Of a stretch of DNA of 64,000 nt, positions 45,694 through 55,094 are shown one piece after another (positions within the stretch are counted from its first letter, which is position 1; each line of letters starts with the position of its first letter). The stretch is from Verrucomicrobiales bacterium. Its GTDB lineage: Bacteria; Verrucomicrobiota; Verrucomicrobiia; Limisphaerales; UBA11358. The stretch covers positions 522,180 through 586,179 of the forward strand of contig JAQTQB010000001.1 in NCBI GenBank assembly GCA_028712475.1, written 5' to 3'. The position numbers and the translations under genes were made by a program. Below the pieces are notes generated by a model, which saw nothing but the letters and a program-made list of their open reading frames with translations, was not told the DNA's origin and made no database searches.

Positions 45694-47069
45694 CGTTTTG
45701 CCTCCTCCGCGCGCCGGAGTTCCAGGCTGAAATTCCACGTCACTTGGTTGCCGTTCTGCCGGTAATTCAATGGCTCGCCGCCGCTGGCAACAAACATCGG
45801 CTGGCTGTTCAACTGCGCCTTGCGGAGCGTGTCATAGAAATCGGTGATGGGCGTGATCTGATCCGGCGTCACCGTGCCGCCGAGCGCGAGCTTGTGGCCG
45901 TCGCCAAAACTGAACCGCTGCAGGGAAATCCCGGCGGGCAGGTTGTCCGAAACCAGCTTCCAGCAATCCAGCGCGGCGTATTTTAAATCCTGCCGCTCCT
46001 GGAGCACTTCGCAGCGCGCCTTGAGCTGCAGCGTGTTCGTGTAACTGCCGCTGATGGACGCAACCTGCTGTTCCACTTTGCGCGTTTGATAACCCAGCAC
46101 GCCCGTCGCACAGAAATAAATCACCACGCCGATGGCATACAAGACGCCCGTCGCCATCAGGCCGCGCAGCCACAGCCGGTCCACGAACTGCTGGTGGTAA
46201 CGCGCGGAAAATTCAGCGGGCAGCAACGCCGGATTGCTGGCGTCCGCCGTGGTCGCTCGCCGCGCCGTGTGTGCCGCAAGTTCCGGCAACGGCATCGGCT
46301 TCACTGCTTCCACCGGCTCGCCCAGGCCGTCGCGCAAAAAAGCTTCCCATTCACCGGCGATTGCGCCCTCGGCCACGAGATGCCATTTCGGCTGCGCCGT
46401 CAGCCAGCCTTCCAGTTCGCCCGCCCAGACCAGTTGCGCGAGCTGCTCCTTCAGGCTTTTGGCGCGGTCGCCATTGGCGGGCAGCACGATGAAGCTTAAA
46501 CTCCGCAGCGCCCCGCCGAACCACCACGCCACGAGCGCGGCGTTCTGGCCGTTCAGCAATGCCGGATAAATCCACGCGCCATCTTCGGCTGCCGTGGTTG
46601 CCGCGAACTGGTCGAGCATCGGCACTTCGAGCTGGTCGGCGAGGTAGCCTTGCGTCTCCAGCTTGCCGAGAAATTCCTCCACCACGCCGCGCGCGACGAT
46701 GACCACGATGACCGTCTGGGTGTTTTCCGCCGGAGCCTGTGGCAAAAGCTGGAGCGTCCAGACAATCTGCGTGACGGGGATGGGTGACAGTTTTTCCAAC
46801 TGCAATTCCACCATCGAAAGCGTTTCGCCAAAGCTGCTCCTGGGCAGTTCGATGACGCGCAGAAAGACATTTTCCGGCGGCAGCCAGGCGACGTTCAGTT
46901 TTTTCTGCCAGAGCGAGGTCCAGGATTTTTCCGTCAGGCCGGACGGCATCGGCTGGCCCGGCGCGCTGCCGGACTCGCGGTTCAACGCACCGCTCCTGGC
47001 GTCGAACTGCCAGAGGCGGTTCGCGTCAGGCGCAGTGTGCAGGATGTTGCAGGATTGCCAGCGGGCCAT
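45690..47069 (-). CDS. GspL-like platform protein (PilM + PilN in one chain)
   Basis: A 459-residue protein. The N-terminal half is PilM/GspL cytoplasmic (ASKHA-like; VFLRVIELPRSSFGETLSMV, QLEKLSPIP). A single membrane segment (WLRGLMATGVLYAIGVVIYF) follows near residue 318, then a PilN/GspL-type periplasmic domain with a coiled coil (TRKVEQQVASI). The ATG is at 47067-47069. It is spaced about 95 nt downstream of gspE, a gap filled by 7-nt repeats. Confidence 0.75.
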   Translation of the reverse strand: MARWQSCNILHTAPDANRLWQFDARSGALNRESGSAPGQPMPSGLTEKSWTSLWQKKLNVAWLPPENVFLRVIELPRSSFGETLSMVELQLEKLSPIPVTQIVWTLQLLPQAPAENTQTVIVVIVARGVVEEFLGKLETQGYLADQLEVPMLDQFAATTAAEDGAWIYPALLNGQNAALVAWWFGGALRSLSFIVLPANGDRAKSLKEQLAQLVWAGELEGWLTAQPKWHLVAEGAIAGEWEAFLRDGLGEPVEAVKPMPLPELAAHTARRATTADASNPALLPAEFSARYHQQFVDRLWLRGLMATGVLYAIGVVIYFCATGVLGYQTRKVEQQVASISGSYTNTLQLKARCEVLQERQDLKYAALDCWKLVSDNLPAGISLQRFSFGDGHKLALGGTVTPDQITPITDFYDTLRKAQLNSQPMFVASGGEPLNYRQNGNQVTWNFSLELRRAEEAKR

Positions 47070-47075
47070 GATTCA

Positions 47076-47161
47076 ATTGCGGATTGCGGATTGCGGATTG
47101 CGGACCGCCAATGATTGCCCGCGCGGCGGACAAACTGGAAATTGGGAATTGGGAATTGGAA
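47076..47161. repeat. Two 7-nt tandem repeats between gspL and gspE
   Basis: ATTGCGG x4 at 47076-47103 and ACTGGAA, ATTGGGA x2, ATTGGAA at 47134-47161. The first is the same heptamer as in tsaE. Together they fill the 95-nt gap. Confidence 0.88.
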
Positions 47162-47164
47162 AGG

Positions 47165-48916
47165 TCATTGGCGCGGGATGAATTGCGTTTGTTCGCCGCC
47201 GGCCAGCGATTCGAGATGCTCCTCCATCTGCGTCACGCGCAGCACTTCCTCGATGGTTGTTTCGCCGCCTTTGACTTTGATCCAGCCGTCGTCGCGGAGC
47301 GTGCGCATCCCGGCCTCCATGGCGCGCATGGCGATGGCCGTGGCGGACGAACGGTTCATGATCAACGGGCGGATGGCTTCGGTGACGACGAGCAGTTCGT
47401 AGATGCCTTTGCGGCCCTGATAGCCCAGTTGGCGGCATTCCTCGCAACCGGCGCCGTGCCAGACCTTCGCCGTCTCGATGTCCGCTGCGGGAAAACCGAT
47501 GCGCCGCAAATAATCGCGGTCAACTTTCTGCTCCGTCTTGCAATGCTTGCAGATCGTGCGGACGAGGCGTTGCGCCATGACAGCCTCGACCGACGACGCC
47601 ACGAGAAACGGCTCGATGCCCATGTCAATCAACCGCGTGAACGCGCTCGGCGCATCGTTCGTGTGCAGGGTGCTGAACACCAGGTGACCGGTGAGCGAAG
47701 CGCGGATGGCAATCTCCGCCGTTTCGGAATCGCGAATTTCCCCGACCATCACGACGTTCGGATCCTGCCGCAAGATATGGCGCAACCCCATCGCAAACGT
47801 CAGCCCGATGTCCGAGCGCACGGCGATCTGGTTGATGCCCTTGAGTTCATATTCGACCGGCTCCTCAATCGTGATGATGCGTTTCGTGACCGAGTTGATG
47901 GAGCTTAAAAAAGCGTAGAGCGACGTGGATTTACCGGAACCCGTCGGGCCGGTGACGAGGAAAATCCCGTGCGGCTTGACGATGATTTCGCGGATGGCGT
48001 TTTCCTCGGCGGGCGCAAACCCGAGTTTGTCGAGGCTCAAGAAAATTTTTCCGCGCGTCAGCAAACGCAGCGAAACGCTTTCGCCATAGACTGTCGGCAC
48101 GGTGGAAACGCGGATGTCAATCTCCTCGCCCTTGATGCGGACGTTGATGCGGCCGTCCTGCGGCAGGCGTTTTTCCGCGATGTTCATCCCGCTCATCACC
48201 TTGATGCGCGAGATGAGCGCGGCCTGATAACGCTTCAACTGCGGCGGCATCGGCGTCTGATGCAAAATGCCGTCAATGCGATACCGGATGCGCAGCTCGT
48301 CTTCCGCCGGCTCAAAGTGAATGTCCGTCGCGCGGTCCTTGAACGCCTCCCAGATGATCTGGTTCACGAACTTGATGACGCTGGCTTCCTGGTCGTCCTC
48401 GGTGATTTCCTTGTCGCTGGCGAGTTCGAGTTCCATCGGTTCCGCTTCGCCCATTTCGTCCAGGGTTTCCGCGCCGACGCCGTAATATTTTTTCAGCGCC
48501 TTCTCGATTTCCGCCTTCGGCGCGAGGGCGAACTGCACCGGCATGTGCGCGTCGAACTTCACCGCGTTCATCATCGCCGCGTCAAACGGATCGCTCACGA
48601 CGACCTGCAACGTGCCGTTTTCCAGCGCGGTGGGCAGGACGGAATATTGAAAGGCGATCTTGGTGGAGATTTTATTCCGCGCTTCGGTGGCGATGGGAAT
48701 TTTCGGCAGATCCAGGTAAGGCCAGCCGAGCGCCGTCGCGAGCCGCTGGACAAAAACATCCTCGGCCACGCCGCGTTCGCGCGCGACGAACATCAGCAAC
48801 GGCTCCGTGGAGCCGCCGTCCGCCGCCGTGCGCCACGCGTTCCGCCACTCGTCAAACTGGACGGGCGATGCTTCTGCGACCGACGCGATCAGGTTTTTTA
48901 CCGGGCTAAAGGCCAT
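47165..48916 (-). CDS. gspE: Type II secretion ATPase GspE
   Basis: A 583-residue traffic ATPase. An N1 domain is followed by the N2E domain. Core: Walker A TGPTGSGKSTSLYAFLSS, Asp box EEPVEYEL, Walker B VVMVGEIRDSETAEIAIRA, His box LTGHLVFSTLHTNDA. The tetracysteine zinc motif CKHC...CEEC is present. The ATG at 48916 (MAFSPVKNL) is preferred; the frame extends to 48982. It heads the gspE-L-M-D operon on the minus strand; gspC, gspF and gspG are not nearby. Confidence 0.93.
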   Translation of the reverse strand: MAFSPVKNLIASVAEASPVQFDEWRNAWRTAADGGSTEPLLMFVARERGVAEDVFVQRLATALGWPYLDLPKIPIATEARNKISTKIAFQYSVLPTALENGTLQVVVSDPFDAAMMNAVKFDAHMPVQFALAPKAEIEKALKKYYGVGAETLDEMGEAEPMELELASDKEITEDDQEASVIKFVNQIIWEAFKDRATDIHFEPAEDELRIRYRIDGILHQTPMPPQLKRYQAALISRIKVMSGMNIAEKRLPQDGRINVRIKGEEIDIRVSTVPTVYGESVSLRLLTRGKIFLSLDKLGFAPAEENAIREIIVKPHGIFLVTGPTGSGKSTSLYAFLSSINSVTKRIITIEEPVEYELKGINQIAVRSDIGLTFAMGLRHILRQDPNVVMVGEIRDSETAEIAIRASLTGHLVFSTLHTNDAPSAFTRLIDMGIEPFLVASSVEAVMAQRLVRTICKHCKTEQKVDRDYLRRIGFPAADIETAKVWHGAGCEECRQLGYQGRKGIYELLVVTEAIRPLIMNRSSATAIAMRAMEAGMRTLRDDGWIKVKGGETTIEEVLRVTQMEEHLESLAGGEQTQFIPRQ

Positions 48917-49072
48917 TTGTTTCTTTAGATTCAACAGCAAGAGCCGTGAAAAGTTGCAGAAATTCTCAACAAACTCAACCACGAACGGACGCCAATTGAC
49001 ACGTCTGACATCAAGCGCCGGCCCTGAATTCCTTTGAATTTACGGCCAATAGTGTTTATTCGTGGTTTCAAG

Positions 49073-49906
49073 ATGAAGCAGTTCGCCACCATCACCGTCA
49101 TCGGACGCGATAAAACCGGCGTCATCGCCCGCGTCACCAACTTTCTTTTCGAGCAAAAAGCCAACATTGAGGCGCTGGAGGAACAGGTCACGCGCGGCCA
49201 GTTCAGCATGACGCTGCAAGCCTCGTGGAAAAGCAGCGAGTTGAACTCCCATTCGCTCCGCGCTGGTCTGGAAAATCTCGCGCGGCAGCTCGGCATGGAG
49301 ATCAAAGTCCGTCTGACCGAGCCGGACCGCCGGCAGAAATTCGCCATCATGGTCACGAAGGAGGCGCATTGCTTCGACGCGCTCATGGCGGCGAAATTGA
49401 AGGCGGACGCCGCGCTCGTCATCGGCAATCACGACGACTTCGCGCCGCGCGCGAAAAAATTCAGGCTGCCGTTCGCCCACATCAACTGGCACGACCGTGC
49501 CCAGGCCGAGAACCGCGCTCTCCAATTGATTGAGGAACACGAGATTGACTTCATCGTCCTCGCGCGCTTCATGAAAATCCTCTCGCCGAACTTTGTGTGG
49601 CGCTACAAAAACAAGATCATCAACATCCACCCGTCGTTGCTGCCGAGTTTTCCCGGCCCGCAGGCGTATCGGCAGGCTTACGAACAGGGCGTGAAGATCG
49701 TCGGCGTCACCGCGCACTTTGTTTCCATGCGGCTGGACGAAGGCCCGATCATTTCACAGGGCGCTTTTCACATCCGCCCCGGCACGTCGCTCAAGGACAT
49801 CATCGCGCGCGGCCAGCAGATTGAATCTGCCGTGCTCGTCAAGGCGGTGAAACTGTATCTTGGCAAACGGCTCGATGTCTATTGGGGCGTGGTGAAGGAG
49901 GTTTGA
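49073..49906 (+). CDS. purU: Formyltetrahydrofolate deformylase
   Basis: Hydrolyses 10-formyl-THF to formate and THF. The N-terminal ACT domain (ATITVIGRDKTGVIARVT, NIEALEEQVTRGQFSM) is followed by the formyltransferase-fold domain with HINWHDRAQAENRAL, NIHPSLLPSFPG (catalytic Asn/His), GVTAHFVSMRLDEGPIISQ (catalytic Asp). The ATG at 49073 is chosen; the frame extends to 49034. It is divergent from gspE. Confidence 0.92.
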   Translation: MKQFATITVIGRDKTGVIARVTNFLFEQKANIEALEEQVTRGQFSMTLQASWKSSELNSHSLRAGLENLARQLGMEIKVRLTEPDRRQKFAIMVTKEAHCFDALMAAKLKADAALVIGNHDDFAPRAKKFRLPFAHINWHDRAQAENRALQLIEEHEIDFIVLARFMKILSPNFVWRYKNKIINIHPSLLPSFPGPQAYRQAYEQGVKIVGVTAHFVSMRLDEGPIISQGAFHIRPGTSLKDIIARGQQIESAVLVKAVKLYLGKRLDVYWGVVKEV

Positions 49907-49959
49907 GCCAGAACATCTCCACGCTTGACTTGCCTTCGCTTTCCGGCGGAAATGTTTTC

Positions 49960-50415
49960 ATGATTACCCGCAGAGATTTTGCCGTCGCGGCCGTGTCCAT
50001 TTTCGCCACGGCTGCGGTTGTTGCCTTCGCCCAATCCGCCGCCAAACCACTGATGCATTCGTCGGTGTTCAATTGGAGCAGCATGAAAGTTGAGCCGACC
50101 AAGATTGGTGAACGCCGCCAGGTTTTCAACGCGCCCACCGCCACGCTCGAAAATTTTGAGTGCCATGTCACCACGCTCAATCCCGGCGAATCACCGCACG
50201 CCGCGCACAGGCATCCGGACGAGGAATTGATGATCGTCAAGGAGGGCACGCTCGAAGCGGTGCAGAACGACCAGACGAACCGCGTGGAGGCGGGCGGGAT
50301 CATTTTCGAGGCGTCGAACGAGCTTCACAGCCTGCGGAACATCGGCACGACCCGCGCGACGTATTTTGTGCTGAAGTTTTATCCGCACGATCTGGTGAAG
50401 CCGAAGCCGCAATAA
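49960..50415 (+). CDS. Secreted cupin domain protein
   Basis: A 151-residue single-cupin protein. The N-terminus MITRRDFAVAAVSIFATAAV has an RR motif and hydrophobic stretch, suggesting a Tat signal. Metal-binding positions: PHAAHRHPDEELMIVKEG and NELHSLRNIG. The substrate is unknown. The start is ATG at 49960; the upstream frame overlaps purU. No binding partner is apparent nearby. Confidence 0.78.
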   Translation: MITRRDFAVAAVSIFATAAVVAFAQSAAKPLMHSSVFNWSSMKVEPTKIGERRQVFNAPTATLENFECHVTTLNPGESPHAAHRHPDEELMIVKEGTLEAVQNDQTNRVEAGGIIFEASNELHSLRNIGTTRATYFVLKFYPHDLVKPKPQ

Positions 50416-50463
50416 CCTTCGCTTGCCGCTCGACTCGCCAAGAGTTCGTGCTACCTTGTCCGC

Positions 50464-51489
50464 GTGAGCCTGCTGACCCATCTTTTGTCCGTGATTGTGG
50501 CGACGAATCCGCCCGCCCTCGCCGTCAGCAATGAAATCCAGCAGGCCACCGGCATCTCCGTGACCGTGCCGGACACGAACGACCCGGTGGAACGGGAACT
50601 GGACAAGCTGATGATGGAGGACGACGCGGCGCAGGCCGAGGTGGACAAATGGATCCGCGACAACGCCGACTTTTTCAAGGAGGGCGCCGGCGTGCCAAAT
50701 GCCGAATTGAACAAGCGCATCATGGAACGTTTCGCCTCGGTCCGCAAAGGCTACGAGGATTTTTTGCGGCGGCATCCTGATTCCGCCCACGGTTATCTGG
50801 CCTATGGCAGTTTTCTCAACGACATCGGCGAGGAATACGAGGCGTCGCTGCAATACGAAAAGTCCCGCGAGCTGGATCCCAAAAATCCGGCGGCCTGGAA
50901 CAATCTTGCCAATTACTACGGCGAATTCAGCCCGGTGACGAACGCGTTCGCCTATTACGCCAAGGCGATCGAACTGGACCCCAGCGAGCCGGTGTATTAC
51001 CAAAATTTCGCCACGACGGTGTATCTGTTCCGCAAGGACGCGCGGGAATTTTTTGGCATCAACGAGCAGCAGGTCTTCGACAAGGCGCTCGCGCTTTACC
51101 TTCAGGCGATGAAGCTCGCGCCGGATAATTTTCCGCTCGCGACGGATTACGCGCAGAGCTACTACGGCATCCGCCCGCTCCGCACCAACGACGCGCTCGT
51201 CGCGTGGACGAACACCCTGGCCATCGCGCGTGACGAGGTGGAACGCGAGGGCGTTTACCTCCATCTGGCGCGCATCAAAACGTCCATCAGCCAGTTTGAC
51301 GAAGCCCGCGCGCTCCTCGCCGCCGTGACCAATGCCGCGCTGGCGGACATGAAAAAACATCTGGTCCGCAGCCTTGCCGACCACGAACATCCGCAGACGA
51401 ATGTGGTGGACGAGGCCACGAACAGCCCGGTCACGATTTCCACGAACTCCGTCCCCGTTTCCACCAACGCGCCTGCTCCTGCAAAGTAG
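50464..51489 (+). CDS. TPR repeat protein
   Basis: A 341-residue protein with two to three clear tetratricopeptide repeats (SAHGYLAYGSFLNDIGEEYE; NPAAWNNLANYYGEFSPVT; TNAFAYYAKAIELDP). The N-terminus (MSLLTHLLSVIVATNPPALA) could be a signal or anchor. It has a Ser/Thr/Pro-rich C-terminus. The start is a GTG at 50464. Its stop codon TAG (51487-51489) is part of a PAL-A element. Function is unknown. Confidence 0.72.
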   Translation: MSLLTHLLSVIVATNPPALAVSNEIQQATGISVTVPDTNDPVERELDKLMMEDDAAQAEVDKWIRDNADFFKEGAGVPNAELNKRIMERFASVRKGYEDFLRRHPDSAHGYLAYGSFLNDIGEEYEASLQYEKSRELDPKNPAAWNNLANYYGEFSPVTNAFAYYAKAIELDPSEPVYYQNFATTVYLFRKDAREFFGINEQQVFDKALALYLQAMKLAPDNFPLATDYAQSYYGIRPLRTNDALVAWTNTLAIARDEVEREGVYLHLARIKTSISQFDEARALLAAVTNAALADMKKHLVRSLADHEHPQTNVVDEATNSPVTISTNSVPVSTNAPAPAK

Positions 51490-51551
51490 GAGACGACGTG
51501 AGGAGGCTCTAACTTTCTTTTTAATTTGAGTCTCGTCACCTCGCCTCCTGC
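51486..51551. repeat. PAL-A palindromic element
   Basis: Arms GTAGGAGACGACGTGAGGAG... (51486-51510) and GAGTCTCGTCACCTCGCCTC... (51528-51551) are near-complementary. It supplies the stop codon of the TPR gene. A 9-nt-period tract follows at 51563-51588. Confidence 0.85.
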
Positions 51552-51600
51552 AAGAATTTGAACTTTGTGTCTTGGTGTCTTGGTGGTTAAAATCCGTCGC

Positions 51601-51993
51601 ATGAGTTTCTACGACAAATTGAAATTTGACGCCAACGGACTGATTCCCGCGATCATTCAGGAGCAGAAAACCGGCCGCGTGGTGATGATGGCGTGGATGA
51701 ACCGCGCGTCGCTTGAAAGCACCATCGCCACGGGCAAGACGCATTTCTGGAGCCGTTCGCGCCAGAAATACTGGATGAAGGGCGAGGAAAGCGGCAACAC
51801 CCAGACCGTGCGCGACATCGCGTTCGATTGCGACGGCGACGTGCTGCTGATCCAGGTTGAGCAAAAAGGCCCGGCCTGTCACGAGGGTTACAATTCCTGT
51901 TTCTTCCGCTCCATCGATGGCAAAGGCGAGACGTTCAAGACCACCGAGCCGCAATTGCTCACGCCGGAGCAGATGTATAAAAAGAAAGGGTGA
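51601..51993 (+). CDS. hisI: Phosphoribosyl-AMP cyclohydrolase HisI
   Basis: Hydrolyses PR-AMP in histidine synthesis. Hallmarks: GRVVMMAWMNRASLE, KTHFWSRSRQKYWMKGEESGNTQ (family block), DCDGDVLLIQVEQKGPACHEG (metal-binding Asp and Cys residues). It is a single-domain protein of 130 residues with no HisE domain fused. No other his gene is in the window. The ATG at 51601 is preferred. Confidence 0.93.
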   Translation: MSFYDKLKFDANGLIPAIIQEQKTGRVVMMAWMNRASLESTIATGKTHFWSRSRQKYWMKGEESGNTQTVRDIAFDCDGDVLLIQVEQKGPACHEGYNSCFFRSIDGKGETFKTTEPQLLTPEQMYKKKG

Positions 51994-52042
51994 GGCAGAA
52001 GGACAGGCCGGGCCGGACTTGTTTTTTAAGGAGCGCCGGGAT

Positions 52043-54187
52043 TTAGAACCGGTATTGGAGGCTGGTGTAAACCATCTCGGCGGTGTTGTTGTTGTTCCCG
52101 CCGGAAGCCCAGTCGTTGTATTGCGAATAGGCGCATTTGAGGCTGACCCGCAGATGCGGGCTGATTCTCCTGGTGATGGCAGCCGTCACGATGTGTTCAT
52201 CCGCCCCGGCGCCCAGCGGCAGGCCATCGGCGGAGTTGTTGTTGTAATCGCTCGCCTGATAATAAAGATAGGTCAGGTTAAGATCGGTCTTGTCGTCCAC
52301 AACCACCGCCGAATTAAATGTCACCGTCCAATAGTTGTTCTGCGAGTTGAGCACGGCCTTGGTGTAGTCGGAAGTCGGCGTCTCCGTCTCGCTCAAGACG
52401 TAATTAAATCCGACTTGCAGGCACAGCCGTGACCACGGGCTCCAGCTCGCGTTCTGCCCGATGATCTGGCTGGTCATCTTTGAGGACTGGGATTCGTTCA
52501 GTCCCGAAATCGCGTCCGGCGTGGTGTCAATGGTGGACCATTGATATTCGTAACGGCTGACCAGCATGATGTTCTGGGCGGGCCGCAAGGTCAGGCGCAC
52601 ATTGCCGTCGTAAGTCTCAAAACTTTGCCGGATCAGGTAAGCGGGGTAGCGGTCGGGACTGGATGCGTCATTCGAGGTGCTGTCGAGCGGGTTGTTGTAA
52701 TCGTATTGGTTCCGCTTGTAATAGCCGCCCAGGTCAATGCTGGTGCGGCGATACGGATACCATCTCGTGCCGACGAAATATTTCTGAAACCAACGCGTGT
52801 CGTCCGTGTGACGCTGGACGGGCGGCGGGCCGAACCCGTTTACCTGGCTCAAGCCGCCATTTTCGTTCAGGTTGCCGTTGCCCTCCGTCCATTCACCGCC
52901 GCAGTAATAGACCCAGTTGGTCATGCCGGTGTAACGCACATCAATCCGTTCGCGGACGTCAAGCATCTCCCCGTCGCTGTTGCTGGTGAAAGGCCCGGTG
53001 TCATTGCCCAGCGTCCCGGTGCCGCTGGAGTTCGCATCCCAGTCCCGTTGCTGCACGCGCAGGGACGGCACGATGGTCAAATTCTTGAGGGGAATTGCCA
53101 TCAGGTTGACGTTCATCACATGCTCCTGTGTGTGGGCTCCACCGTTGAGGCTGGTGTAGCCCAGCCCGTTCAATGTGTTGGGGCTGTAGGCCACGTCAAA
53201 GTCATCACCGTAGATGCGGCTGCCGGAGAAGCCGTCGTTCAGATTGGCGAATGAATAACCGGTCGAAAAGAAAAGGTCTTTTTTGAGCCAGGTCTCGCTG
53301 AAGGCATGCACGTTGAGCATGTCATATGTGGTCCCCTGTTTGTCGGTGACATTCCGCTGGATCGGTTCGCCTGACCAGAAAGTTTCCTTGCGCGTGTCAG
53401 CCAGGCTCGCGGTTTCGTAGCGGATTCCCGCGCCAAAGTCCGTGTTTTTGATGTGATGGGTCAGATCCAGCGCGTAGCTGTCCACTTTCTCATTGATGCT
53501 GTAGATGGACGGAAACACGCCGCGCACCGCCGTCGTCAGATCAGGATGCACCGGGCCCCAGATGGTGGAGCTTTTGTCGCCATCGCGATAGCTGTGTGTG
53601 TATTTGAAGACGGCCTGCGGCAAATCCTTCAGGGTCAGTCCCGCCTCCACGGAAATCTCACCACGATCCAGAGACAGCTCATCGTTCGGGAGCCGATATT
53701 GGATGCGGGTGGGTGGATAATATCCGCCCGCGCCGTTATACCAGGTGCGGAAGTCGCTCGCATTAAACCGGACGTAGCCCAGTTCTTCGCGCTGCAAACC
53801 GAGGATCACCTTGTAGTCGTTCTGGTCGAACAGCGCGTGACCGTCCAAAGTCAGCGTGGTTTTTTTGGCGACCTCCTGCTGGATGTGAAGGTCGCTGATG
53901 CCGCCGAAAGGTTCGTTGCTCAACTGATACTGTTGCTGCGCCTGCGCGTTGTTGCCGCTGGTGATCAGGCCGCCGACGGAAAGATCCACCCAGTTGTTGT
54001 AAGTGTCCTTGCCGCCTTCATACATCTGCTCCGGCGTCAGCGGTTTCACCGCCGGACTGTTGGTGCTGCCGGCACGCGCTGTTACGCCGCACGACAGCAG
54101 CATCGCCGCGACCATGATGCAACGGCGATACCACTCCCGCTTCGCGGCCTGCTCGCGTTGTGTTTTTGATTGGGATTTGGTTTTCAT
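52043..54187 (-). CDS. Outer-membrane beta-barrel porin of a porin-cytochrome complex
   Basis: A 714-residue protein with a signal peptide (CIMVAAMLLSCGVTARA). The rest is a beta-barrel: alternating strands, many aromatic residues and a C-terminal aromatic end (TSLQYRF). It is similar in layout to MtrB/PioB/OmbB-type porins that enclose a multihaem cytochrome. No N-terminal CxxC motif is present. It is adjacent to the eight-haem cytochrome gene (18 nt gap), the arrangement of porin-cytochrome clusters. Identification is by context and composition. Confidence 0.7.
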   Translation of the reverse strand: MKTKSQSKTQREQAAKREWYRRCIMVAAMLLSCGVTARAGSTNSPAVKPLTPEQMYEGGKDTYNNWVDLSVGGLITSGNNAQAQQQYQLSNEPFGGISDLHIQQEVAKKTTLTLDGHALFDQNDYKVILGLQREELGYVRFNASDFRTWYNGAGGYYPPTRIQYRLPNDELSLDRGEISVEAGLTLKDLPQAVFKYTHSYRDGDKSSTIWGPVHPDLTTAVRGVFPSIYSINEKVDSYALDLTHHIKNTDFGAGIRYETASLADTRKETFWSGEPIQRNVTDKQGTTYDMLNVHAFSETWLKKDLFFSTGYSFANLNDGFSGSRIYGDDFDVAYSPNTLNGLGYTSLNGGAHTQEHVMNVNLMAIPLKNLTIVPSLRVQQRDWDANSSGTGTLGNDTGPFTSNSDGEMLDVRERIDVRYTGMTNWVYYCGGEWTEGNGNLNENGGLSQVNGFGPPPVQRHTDDTRWFQKYFVGTRWYPYRRTSIDLGGYYKRNQYDYNNPLDSTSNDASSPDRYPAYLIRQSFETYDGNVRLTLRPAQNIMLVSRYEYQWSTIDTTPDAISGLNESQSSKMTSQIIGQNASWSPWSRLCLQVGFNYVLSETETPTSDYTKAVLNSQNNYWTVTFNSAVVVDDKTDLNLTYLYYQASDYNNNSADGLPLGAGADEHIVTAAITRRISPHLRVSLKCAYSQYNDWASGGNNNNTAEMVYTSLQYRF

Positions 54188-54205
54188 CGGCTTTCCGTTC
54201 GCGGT

Positions 54206-55069
54206 TCAGAACCGGAGTGACGAGTTCACGCGCGAACCATGAACCGCCTCATGGCAGCCCGCCGTCCAGCAGGAACCTTGCTGCAAACGCGTGGTGTGAT
54301 CGGAACCGCCGATCAGGATTGCGCCGCCCTTGACCTGCTGGAAGTGGCATTTGAGGCAAAGGTTGGAATCGCGCACGGTCAGCAATTTGGCGTTGATGCT
54401 GCCATGTGGCGTGTGGCAGGTGGTGCAGCCTTCGTGCAGCGCCTCATGTTCAAACACATACGGCCCGCGCTGGGCTTGATGGCATTGCAGACAATTTTCT
54501 TCCTGCGAAAGCATCTGCGTGCTGCCGCCGGCATGTGCGATCCCTTTGTGCGGCGGATGACAGAGGATGCACGTCATCCGGCCTTCGGGCACGGGATGGT
54601 GGCTGGGCAGTTCAAACTGGCCGCGCACATCCATGTGGCAGGTGTAGCAAACCGTTTCCTTTGCCCGCGCCGGCGACACTCCGGGAGCCGGGCCGCCCAG
54701 CCCGACCGGCATTGGCCGTCCGGTTGTAAAGCTGTAAGGCGGCTTGACCTCGCCGCCCGAATCCGAGTGAAGGCTGCAAGGGCCGTGGCAGGATTCGCAA
54801 CCGACGCCAAGCGCGTTCGGTCCCGGAGCAATCAGACGCGCGTGATCGGCGGTGACGAAGCTCTTGGTGATTTCCTCATGGCATTGTTCACATTCCGAGG
54901 AGCCGATGTATTTCGCGCCCGGCACATTGGGCAGCATCACGGCCTGCCGCGAAATGGAACTGCAGGAAATCGCCACCAGCAGCAGCCCGCCCGCGACGCT
55001 GACCAGGGCCACGCCACGGTTCCGCCGGCAGCGGAGCCAGAACTGGTTGATGAATGAAAGGGTCTTCAT
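54206..55069 (-). CDS. Periplasmic multihaem c-type cytochrome (DmsE/OmaB-like)
   Basis: A 287-residue protein. Haem sites: CEQCH, CESCH, CYTCH, CILCH, CLQCH, CTTCH, CLKCH (seven CxxCH) and CWTAGCH (CX4CH), from residue 60 to about 275. The N-terminus has a hydrophobic helix then VAISCSS, which could be a lipobox, so it may be membrane-attached. Eight haems match the OmaB-type periplasmic partner of a porin. It lies between the porin and the nine-haem cytochrome, all on the minus strand. Confidence 0.83.
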   Translation of the reverse strand: MKTLSFINQFWLRCRRNRGVALVSVAGGLLLVAISCSSISRQAVMLPNVPGAKYIGSSECEQCHEEITKSFVTADHARLIAPGPNALGVGCESCHGPCSLHSDSGGEVKPPYSFTTGRPMPVGLGGPAPGVSPARAKETVCYTCHMDVRGQFELPSHHPVPEGRMTCILCHPPHKGIAHAGGSTQMLSQEENCLQCHQAQRGPYVFEHEALHEGCTTCHTPHGSINAKLLTVRDSNLCLKCHFQQVKGGAILIGGSDHTTRLQQGSCWTAGCHEAVHGSRVNSSLRF

Positions 55070-55094
55070 GCGATTTTGAACTGCTCGTGATTGG

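Noticed and set aside
50191-51954. A 587-codon minus-strand open frame
   Set aside because: It lies opposite the cupin, TPR and hisI genes and is rich in Arg, His and Val with no domain; a shadow of high-GC coding sequence.
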